Positions 56,561-64,000 of a stretch of DNA of 64,000 nt are shown here, piece after piece; position 1 is the first letter of the stretch; each line of letters starts with the position of its first letter. The notes beneath the pieces are model-generated. The model had not been told where the DNA came from, made no database searches, and was given only the letters and a program-made list of their open reading frames with translations. The stretch spans positions 1,055,353 through 1,119,352 of the forward strand of contig CM071569.1 in assembly GCA_036426205.1 (NCBI GenBank), in the 5' to 3' direction. The position numbers were made by a program, and so were the translations under genes. This DNA comes from Ascaphus truei. Its lineage: Eukaryota; Chordata; Amphibia; Anura; Ascaphidae.

Positions 56561-57399
56561 ACTTGTGAACATTTTCCAACACATTGAAGCTTATTTTTCC
56601 CATTTTTACTTGTTTGTTTCTGTATGTTTCATGTAAAAAAAATTGAAGCTCGAAATTAATATTTTTTCCTAAATTTACAAATAAAGATGTGAGAATTTTT
56701 GGGGCCGGATCTGCATCCGAAGCGGATCGGTCGGTTCCTTTGGTCCACGGATCAATCTCAAAAAGGGCGATCTGCCGGTTTATTTAATTTTTTTGTTATT
56801 ACCAATAAACTCTGCGGGCCGGGGACGAATTTTCAGAATCCAATCCGCGGATTCAGCAATTCTTAAGAATCCGCCGACAGATTGTTTCCAATGGCGGTTT
56901 TTTGATGAATCCGATGGTTAAAAAACCGACCCAATCCGTGGATTTTACGCTGCAAAATGGATTTTGGGGGGAAATGCGAGAAAATCCAGACAAAAAAGGA
57001 TTTGGGGCGGATTCGGCCATCGCTATTTACAAATGTTTGGGTTTGTTTTCAGATATTTCAAATACAAATAAAATGATTGGGGGGCGGCAGGTTTGAAGGA
57101 GGTCGTGAGATTTTGTATATTTATCAAAAGGGGGCATGGGTTAAAAAAGTTTGCGCAGCCCTGCACTCGAGGATATTACATATTTTTTTTACGTAATAGC
57201 AGATGTAATAACAGATGTTTATCACCATAAATATTATAATAATGCATTTCTTAATATTGTGGGAATTAGGTTGTTACTGCCCAACTAGTTGTTATGAGAA
57301 CGCATATAGAGTAAAAAGCGACTGTAAGCAAATGATTGAGCATGAGATTGCACACAAGAGTAAATGGTTTGTTTTTTTTAACTTAATATTGCAGACTAG
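56560..57399. other. Gene-free stretch
   Basis: Contains AT-rich sequence with repeated 'ATCCGCGGATT'/'AATCCGTGGATT'-type motifs (56840-56945) and, at about 57150, 'AAAAAAGTTTGCGCAGCCCT', which resembles the inverted GCGCAAACT hAT-like end. No gene is supported. Confidence 0.4.
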
Positions 57400-58084
57400 T
57401 GTAGCGGGGCCACCCCTGACTACTATTCTGCCCTAGGGCTGGCAGTAAACCCTCGTCCTATCAGGTTGCCAGTAGTTGGTATGGGGTTTTCCCCCTCACC
57501 GTTGGTACTGCACTTGAGTGACAGCAGGGGGTGGTACATCCTGTTGTAGCTGGGACAACGGGGTGCCCGCCTCCTGGCTGTACTTAAGGGCAGGACCGCC
57601 CTAAAGTTAGGAGTTCCTTCCCCCGGGGGAGAGTGAGTGTGGATCATACCTCTGCCTCTGCTAGGGAGGTGGGGAAGAGCTAGGACAGCTGCGGGTGCCC
57701 TTGGCCTGTAGTGGCAGTCCAGGGACCATCCTCAGGTGAATCCTGAGAGACTGTATTGGGCAGATCCTGCCTTGTTCCTATTACTGCAGAGTATAGTAAT
57801 AAACCCGTTCCTGTTGTTATATACCTCCTGCCTGGTGCGTGACCTTACTGGGGGGGGAGGTAATAAGTTCTACCGTGGAATATCACCTTCAGTTCCTGGA
57901 ACCTACGGCAGATGGAGGCGCTGCACTGCGAAGGAGATTTGTGGGGTATAAACCCCAGAAGCCTGTTTCTGTGTCCCCACTACCATCGGCGGACGACTCA
58001 GCCCTCCTGTTGCCAGCAGGTATATGCACCATACACCCTGTAATGGCCCCTATCTGCGATTGGGTGGGGGGAAACACAGTTACT
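57400..58084 (+). mobile_element. Probable solo LTR, approximate 4-bp TSD
   Basis: Starts TGTAGCGGGGCC and ends ...ACACAGTTACT, with CTAG before and CTAA after (3 of 4 match). AATAAA at 57798-57803. A TGGAGGCGCTGCAC block at 57913-57926. The U5 end 'CTGTAATGGCCCCTATCTGC', then GATTGGGTGGG, is shared with the 31.4 and 41-46 kb LTRs, so the families are related. The truncated copy at 34.1 kb is its closest relative here. Confidence 0.75.
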
Positions 58085-58099
58085 CTAATAAAACACATT

Positions 58100-58410
58100 T
58101 CTTATATAGCCTTAATAATGTTCACCGTGCTTTACAGTTTGCCCCAATCAGCTTGCAATCTAAGACATTGAGAGATACGGTGACCTGCCCACGTTGGAGC
58201 CAGCAGTGTGATTTCCACGAATTTACTGCTTGCAGTACATCACAATGTACAGACAGGGACTTCTCTTCCTTAATGTTACTTTTATGTCTAAAGCACTTAT
58301 TCCTATGCTCTGTTATTTATTTGATTACCACATGTATTGCTACTGTGAAGCGCTATGTACATTAATGGCGCTATATAAATAAAGACATACAATACAATAC
58401 ATAAAAATGA
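58100..58410 (+). mobile_element. LINE 3'-end remnant
   Basis: Ends 'TGTGAAGCGCTATGTACAT', then 'GGCGCTATATAAATAAAGAC' and short ATACA repeats. This is the same tail type as the L2-like element ending at 29960. Only 3' UTR sequence is present. Confidence 0.7.
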
Positions 58411-59070
58411 CATATAATCCAGATCAGATGCTTTGCAAAGACATCAAGAGCGCCAAATAGGTAGATTAACTATGTAATGAGGAAAACTAATTAGTTTCCG
58501 TTCTGAAACCTCAGGGGTCAAAACTAACAACGTGGAACAGTTCCAAATATGTCAGGAAACTTCTGTACTGACTGCAGGACTAAGCAGCTGTCAATCAAGG
58601 TCTGTCCGGTAACAGCCGTCTGCTAGCAATCGATCCTCAATGCAGCATAAGAGATTTGCTCTCCTGTTGTAGCAAATGCTTTGCACATTATGCGCCATCA
58701 AGTATCACTCATCAGAAGGCAGAATCATTCATTTTTAGCATCGTCGGTCTCATGTTTATAAGATTCATGCCGTTCCAGGGCGACACTGCAGAACCCCCGG
58801 AGATAACTCGCGCTGCAGGTCTGCGGACACTGACTGCTATGAAATCCTTAATGAGATACTGTATCAGACACACCTGGGCAGCTCTTCTCAGCTCGGCAAG
58901 ATGTGCAATCATTTGTTTCGCAAATCTGCGACACACAGACAGGCTGCTGGGAATGTAAACACGCGGGACGCAGATGCTTTTTACCGGGGTGGAGAAAAGC
59001 AGAGAGCTCACACGGATGAAGAAAACACGTTTAAAATGCCGTGCAGTCTCCTTCATAATGGGACTTTAGA
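58411..59070. other. Gene-free stretch, nothing recognised
   Basis: Overlapping frames of 100 (plus) and 114 (minus) residues have no recognisable domain. No repeat structure was seen. Confidence 0.45.
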
Positions 59071-59477
59071 CAGGGGGGCTCAACACCCGTTCTCCAGCTC
59101 CCCCTAACCCCCCACCCCCAACAGGTCCTGTTTCTAGGATATCCCAGCTTCAGCACAGTTGGCTCAATCAGGCTCCTGTGCCAATGCAGGGACTGATTGA
59201 GCCGACTGTGCTGAAGCAGGGATATCCTGAAAACCTACCCTGTTCAGGGGGGGCTTCAAATTCAGCCCATGAAGGTCCTGATGGGCAAAATAATAACGGA
59301 GCTGTGGGAACTTCTCCGTTAAAGCAGCAAGACGTGACATCTTACGGGGTTTCTAAAATAAACCAGTTCCGTTGTATTAGATAATACTTCATTTGTGAGC
59401 CACTTATGCTGAAGCAGAGAGTTCCTGAAAAACCTGTCCTGTTGGAGGGTCTTGAGGACTGGAGTTGAGAACCCCTG
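59071..59477. mobile_element. Palindromic MITE, CAGGGG...CTCAAC family, copy with insertion
   Basis: Starts CAGGGGGGCTCAAC and ends GACTGGAGTTGAGAACCCCTG. The left palindrome (59130-59250) pairs 'CCCAGCTTCAGCACAGTTGG' with 'CTGTGCTGAAGCAGGGATAT'. About 130 bp of unrelated sequence then precedes a second right half with 'TATGCTGAAGCAGAGAGTTC'. Flanking octamers ACTTTAGA and GCTTAAGT agree at only 5 of 8 positions. It may be two overlapping copies rather than one. Confidence 0.65.
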
Positions 59478-59846
59478 GCTTAAGTTTCTAAAGAATGCTT
59501 CAGCATTAGACCCAAGATGCAGTGATCATCATTTTTATACACAAGCAAGTATAAATCCATTTGTTGGCATTTACAATCTAAAAGTGACATTTGTTTTTTA
59601 CATCCAATATATTAAGCAAAATAAAACTGCCAAAGAAATGAGCAAATATAAGACTGAATATAGATTGCATGAAACAGGGTTATGTGGCCTGGCTGGCGAC
59701 CCCCAAAAAGAGGTTGGAAATATATCCCATCTAGGTATTGTGAGCGGCATCAAGTCCAGACACAGTTGCAAATACTGTATGCACATTTTTTGCTATAGAA
59801 AGAAAATAGGCAACACTATGATCTGCTACTCCAAATATATTGCGTG

Positions 59847-60355
59847 AATAATTTGCAGTGTATGTCAGCAAAAGCCGTGGAATTTTCAGGATAGGCGCGA
59901 GCAGTGCAAAGTATGTCTTCTGCCAAGTTTGACGGCAATTGGATGATGTTTTGGCACATTAATCCCCGTTAAGCACGTCCATATGAAGTATTTTGCCCTT
60001 CTTACAGTGCTTAACGTAAATAATTTGCAGTGTGTGTTAGCAAACACCATGACATTTTCAGGATAGTTGTGGGCAGTATACAGCACATCACGTGCCAAGT
60101 TTTAAGCTAATCGGGTTATGTTTTGACACTTTAATTCACATTAAGCACTTTTCATTAAGCATTTTCCACTTTCAGAAAGTGCTTAATGTACATAATTTGA
60201 GTGCATGTTATGAAAAGCCATGAAATGCCATGAAATTTTCAGGGTAGCTTGGGCGAGTGCAAAGCATGTACTGTGCAAAGTTTGAAGGCAATTGGTGTAT
60301 GTGTTGGCACATTTATCCACATTAAGCGTTTTTCACATTTAGCATTTTAGCCTGT
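59847..60355. repeat. Diverged tandem repeat, period about 171-174 bp, three units
   Basis: 'AATAATTTGCAG' or 'ATAATTTGAG' starts units near 59847, 60018 and 60192. Each unit then has a version of 'ATTTTCAGGATAG', 'GTGCAAAG...GCCAAGTTT', 'GGCACATT' and 'AAGTGCTTAA'. The units are 70-80% alike by eye, so the array is old. Confidence 0.75.
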
Positions 60356-60524
60356 CCCCTGACAGAGCAAACTGTAACTGACATTTACACACATACACAC
60401 AGCATACTAGCACACTGACAGACTGAAACACACACAGCAAACTGACACACAAATACACACAGCACACCTTCCCACATGGTAACACCTCCCTCTGATGTTA
60501 TGGAGAGCAGGGGCGAGCAGAGAT

Positions 60525-61910
60525 CTGCAGCTCTCTGCCTCAGTTCCGCCCCAGCCTCTACTGCCTGCTCTCTCTGCCTCAGTCACGCCACCAGTTCTCC
60601 TGCCTGCTCTCTCTGCCTCAGTTCCGCCCCAGCCTCTACTGCCTGCTCTCTCTGCCTCAGTCACGCCACCAGCTCCGCTGCCTGCTTTCTCTGCCTCAGT
60701 CACGCCACCAGTTCTCCTGCCTGCTCTCTCTGCCTCAGTTCCGCCCCAGCCTCTGCTGCCTGCTCTCTCTGCCTCAGTTCCGCCCCAGCCTCTGCTGCCT
60801 GCTCTCTGCTTCAGTTCTGCCCCAGCCTCTGCTGCCTGCTCTCCCTGCTTCAGTTCCGCCCCCAGCCTCTGCTGCCTGCTCTCTGCCTCAGTCCTGCCCC
60901 AGCCTCTACTGCCTGCTCTCTCTGCCTCAGACCTGCCTCCAGCCTCTGCTGCCTGCTCTATCTGCCTCAGTTCCACCCCCAACCTCTGCTGCCTGCTCTC
61001 TCTGCCTCAGTCCCGCCCCAGCCTCTGCTGCCTGCTCTCTCTGCCTCAGTTCCGCCCCCAGCCTCTGCTTCCTGCTCTCTCTGCCTCAGTTCCGTCCCAG
61101 CCTCTGCCTGCTCTCTCTGCCTCAGTTCGCCCCCAGCCTCTCCTGCCTGCTCTCTCTACCTCAGTTCCACCACAACCTCTGCCGTCTGCTCTCTCTGCCT
61201 CAGTCCCACCCCCAGCCTCTGCTGCCAGCTCTCTCTGCCTCAGTTCCGCTCCCAGCCTCTGCTGCCTGCTCTCTCTGCCTCAGTTCCGTCCCAGCCTCTG
61301 CTGCCTGCTCTCTTTGCCTCAGTCCCGCCCCCAGCTCTGCTGCCTGCTCTCTACCTCAGTTCCGCCTCCAGCCTCTCCTGCCTGCTCTCTCTGCCTCAGT
61401 TCCACCCCAAGCTCTGCTGTCTGCTCTCTCTGCCTCAGTCCCGCCCCAGCCTCTCCTGCCTGCTCTCTGCCTCAGTTCCACCCCCAACCTCTGCTGCCTG
61501 CTCTCTGCCTCAGTTCCGCCCCCAGCCTCTCCTGCCTGCTCTCTCTGCCTCAGTTCCACCCCCAAGCTCTGCTGTCTGCTCTCTCTGCCTCAGTCCTGCC
61601 CCAGCCTCTCCTGCCTGCTCTCTGCTTCAGTTCCACCCCCAACCTCTGCTGTCTGCTCTCTCTGCCTCAGTCCCGCCAGCAGCCTCTACTGCCTGCTCTC
61701 TGCGTCATTCCTCCCCCAGCCTCTGCTGCCTGCTCTCTCTGCCTCAGTCCTGCCCCCAGCCTCTGCTGCCTGTTCTTTCTCTGCCTCAGTTCCGCCCCCA
61801 GCCTCTGCTGCCTGCTCTCTGCCTCAGTTCCGCCCCCAGCCTCTGCTGCCTGCTCCCTCTGCCTCAGTTCCGCCCCCAGCCTCTGCTACCTGCTCTCTGC
61901 TACAAACCAC
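60525..61910. repeat. 40-bp minisatellite, about 35 copies, open in several frames
   Basis: The unit is 40 bp: CTGCCTGCTCTCTCTGCCTC then AGTTCCGCCCCCAGCCTCTG, with frequent shortened variants of 36-39 bp. Because 40 is not a multiple of three and the unit carries no stop in most frames, overlapping plus-strand frames of 493 and 496 residues and a 191-residue minus frame result. The peptides are the repeat read in rotating frames. It is unrelated to the 40-bp satellite at 11.6-17.0 kb. Confidence 0.95.
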
Positions 61911-62515
61911 CCCCCACCCCCTCACCGCTCCCGATCCAGCCAGCAAGTTGCTGTTAAGGGGCCCGGAGGAGGAAGAGGGCCCTGACTTCTGTGGTCATTG
62001 GCTAGACTGCTGGGCCAAATGTCTCGGCTCTCTCCCCTGACGGCGATCCTGAGCAGGCCCCCAAAGAGCACGGGTCCCGACCTGCCTGGGCTATAGCTAT
62101 GCTCCTGCATCTACAGCAGAATCCCACAACTAATATCAACCTTTAAAGAGCTTAGGAGGAATTTCTGAAAATCAATAAAATAGGCGGGACTAAATCAATT
62201 GAAAATGTTAATCAAATATGAAAGGTTGATATTAATTGTAAGCATTTAACTTTTGTTACATTGTATCTAACTATGTTTTCTTTCATTCTAGAGCATTGTG
62301 CATTTTATTACTCGTATGCATTTTTTTAACCGCATTTATTTGATCTATATTTTTTATGTTATTTTCTTTTTTAGAATAGTTAATAAAAATGTTGGTATAG
62401 TTATATGCATTTTATTATTATTGTATAAACTTGCTACATATATTTTGTGTCTGTTCTATAAGATCAGCTGCGGAATCATTGCTGTGATTGGGTTGGCACT
62501 CCTTCCTCTGCTGAT
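61911..62515. other. Gene-free stretch
   Basis: No gene is supported. 'TTAATATCAACCTTT' motifs in opposite senses near 62131 and 62222 suggest a short decayed inverted repeat. Confidence 0.4.
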
Positions 62516-62545
62516 CCAATCACTAGACTCCGCGGGGTATATAAA
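62516..62545 (+). promoter_or_regulatory. CCAAT and TATA boxes upstream of the second ribozyme-like copy
   Basis: CCAAT at 62516-62520 and TATATAAA at 62538-62545. From the first base of the TATA box to the first base of the CTGAAGA box is 35 nt, against 36 nt at the 35.5-kb copy. The sequence between is otherwise different, so the spacing may be selected. Confidence 0.45.
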
Positions 62546-62572
62546 TTGCTTTTGAATTTGAAATGACCATCC

Positions 62573-62606
62573 CTGAAGAAGTAGTGTTAACTACGAAACG
62601 CGTAGG
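62573..62606 (+). ncRNA. Hammerhead-ribozyme-like motif (second good copy)
   Basis: CTGAAGA (62573-62579; the fifth base of this box is free to vary in hammerheads), one extra A, stem GTAGT/ACTAC (62581-62585 and 62590-62594, loop GTTA), GAAAC (62595-62599), GC, GTA (62602-62604), GG. The stem bases differ almost completely from the copy at 35.5 kb yet pair perfectly. GUA is an allowed NUH cleavage triplet. About 3 bp of stem I form (TCC/GGA). Confidence 0.52.
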
Positions 62607-62609
62607 AAT

Positions 62610-63560
62610 TGTAGCAATATGGTGCAAGCTTTGCATTTATTTGGATATACCAGGAACACACTGTTACTGCAATCAGAGCGTACGGCTCTACTGGACGTTT
62701 GACTATTCATACAGCGGGTCGCAATTACCGGCGACAGAACCTGTGACGTCATCGGCAGCTGTAGACGCTGTAGCATGTGTAATGGGCATTTGCCGTCAGT
62801 GTGGAGGGACCACGCAATAGCGCTCACACTGCGGGAAGCCCAGAAGACCAGGGCCGAGGCCATTCACAGCAGGAGTCGGCGGCTCGTGGAGAGGGGATCT
62901 TGGACCACCCGGTACAGCCCGTGGGATCGAACGATCGGTGCAGGACTCTGCTGTAGATGCCATTGTGGTAACATCTCCCTAACATATCGTGCTCTTTTAT
63001 CTTTACCCTGATGTACGTGCAGTACTCACCTGCTGACTGAATATTTCAATACATTTGTATACTTACTGTACTACTCTGAGATTTTGCGCTGTTCCCTTTT
63101 TTCTTTGTGTACCAGTGCTGTTGGTTGCTGAGCCATCCTATGTTACCAGCTGCAGCTTCTCCTGTCAGTAACACACAGGTTCAATTTACTCCTGTTGTCA
63201 GCAATTCACCACTTGTGATTATACATAGTTTATATCACTAAAGTTCACTGTACACAGTCACTTTACATACGATTCCTTTGATATAATATTCATGTAATTA
63301 ACTTTAAACATAAGTTGTGCATTTATATATTTATTTTTTTATATATTTAATTCATCACTATCAGGTGCGCGGTGTTTTTTCTATATTTTTTTCACTACAG
63401 GCTGAGAAGTGCTTGATAACCACCGTTTCAGGGCCATAACTGAAGGATTATGTGTAGGGTACCTGGGGCTCCTGGGGTCTCAAGGGACCGGAACCTCATG
63501 AAGGGGACTACAACATGACTATCCACCCAAGACTGCTCAATTGTATCTGTAACACTCGCG
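62610..63560. other. Gene-free stretch downstream of the ribozyme-like unit
   Basis: Frames of 78-90 residues at 62563-63011 have no recognisable domain. The right part (63200-63400) is AT-rich. This stretch may be the body of the element that begins at 62.5 kb, but I could not find its end. Confidence 0.35.
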
Positions 63561-63623
63561 AACCCCCCAGAAAATTTAGCGCCCCCCCTTGGGGGTGCGC
63601 TCCCCACTTTGCGCACCGCTGCC
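63560..63623 (-). mobile_element. hAT-like terminus CAGCGGTGCGCAAA, inverted
   Basis: On the minus strand, CAGCGGTGCGCAAAGTGGGG begins at 63623 and continues into GGGGGCGCTAAATTTTC. This is the same terminus as at 19242 and, less exactly, 11098. The other end was not located. Confidence 0.5.
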
Positions 63624-63639
63624 CTATGTGACTTGGTGG

Positions 63640-64000
63640 AAAACTGGAGGTCAAGTTCCGCTGTTAAAGGTGTGAAACCCCATACCTCTTGCCAGTACTT
63701 CCGCCACCACCCGCGCCTACCCAGAAGGACGTGCGGGCCTTCTATGACCTGATTTGTGAGCTGCAGAAGCTCATGGAGCCTGTTAGAGCACCATACAGCT
63801 TTGTTTTGCTCTCTCCGAGAAGAGCAGGGCTGCCTACTGCCTGGGACCTTCCCCTGGTAACAAAAAGGGGCTGCAGCCTAAATGATCTTGTTGTTCCCCC
63901 TCCCCCCAGGGGGAGTGGGGTGTGTTGTTCTATGCTGAGTTAGGGACCTGGTTTCAGGCCTTCCATCCCACAGGGGAGTGGAAGCACCAACCCCATACTT
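63640..64000. other. Unassigned, possibly the start of an LTR or gag region
   Basis: An 84-residue frame at 63689-63943 with 'KDVRAFYDLICELQKLMEP' has a helical, gag-like flavour, but it is short and runs out near the window edge. I do not assign it. Confidence 0.25.

Noticed and set aside
60476..61985. Overlapping frames of 493 and 496 residues as candidate genes
   Set aside because: They are a 40-bp tandem repeat read in rotating frames; two frames of the same strand are equally open and the product is low-complexity.
62573..62606. Calling the ribozyme-like copies canonical, active hammerheads
   Set aside because: All copies have an extra A between the CTGANGA box and stem II and a stem III of at most two pairs; activity cannot be judged from sequence alone.

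Overview
This is non-coding, repeat-saturated vertebrate DNA, most likely from an amphibian (probably a frog). The pointers are family-level and from memory, not from a search: L2/CR1-type LINE 3' tails ending in a 'GCGCTATATAAATAAAG'-like run, a short retroposon-like tail ending in repeated 'CTATGTAA', TTAA-flanked and hAT-like MITEs, and several LTR families. No host protein-coding gene, rRNA or tRNA gene can be supported. Most long open frames are by-products of tandem repeats. The only frames with biological content are an LTR-element gag-like frame (42329-44958, minus) and the broken reverse-transcriptase C-terminus of an L2-like LINE (27265-27454 plus 29163-29601).

Layout. 1-5 kb: decayed repeats, AT microsatellites and a fold-back. 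5.6-9.3 kb: a MITE and C-rich simple sequence. 9.4-18.7 kb: a 34-bp minisatellite, then a 5.4-kb array of a 40-bp unit and a 1.4-kb array of a 20-bp unit, both partly of raw-read-like quality. 18.7-22.8 kb: MITE and hAT-like ends, a TG-rich microsatellite holding a 118-N gap, a perfect 30-bp hairpin and a clean 37-bp minisatellite. 25.6-35.9 kb: nested transposons (LTR remnants; an L2 split by a hAT-like element; a TTAA MITE split by a small retroposon-like insert; a solo LTR; a hAT-like element; a large fold-back). 35.8-38.6 kb: a TA-flanked element full of minisatellite, and a second TTAA MITE. 41.2-46.3 kb: a complete two-LTR element with PBS, PPT and a degraded gag-like frame but no pol. 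47.5-54.2 kb: three solo LTRs and a 1.8-kb hAT-like element. 55-62 kb: 62-bp, about 172-bp and 40-bp tandem arrays, another LTR and LINE debris. 62.5 kb to the end: a second TATA-plus-ribozyme-like unit and unassigned sequence.

The most interesting signal is a dispersed motif at 30.86, 35.55 and 62.57 kb, with weaker relatives at about 7.05, 10.9 and 33.0 kb. It reads CTGANGA-A-[hairpin]-GAAAC-(GC)-GTH-GG. The hairpin sequence differs in every copy but remains base-paired, while the flanking core is conserved. This is the layout of a type I hammerhead ribozyme with a minimal stem III, as reported in Penelope-like elements and retrozymes, except for one extra A after the CTGANGA box. Two copies sit 35-36 nt downstream of a TATA box that itself follows a CCAAT-type box. 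One lies inside a 229-bp insertion bounded by a perfect 17-bp target-site duplication. No similarity search or folding was run, so the hammerhead assignment is inference.
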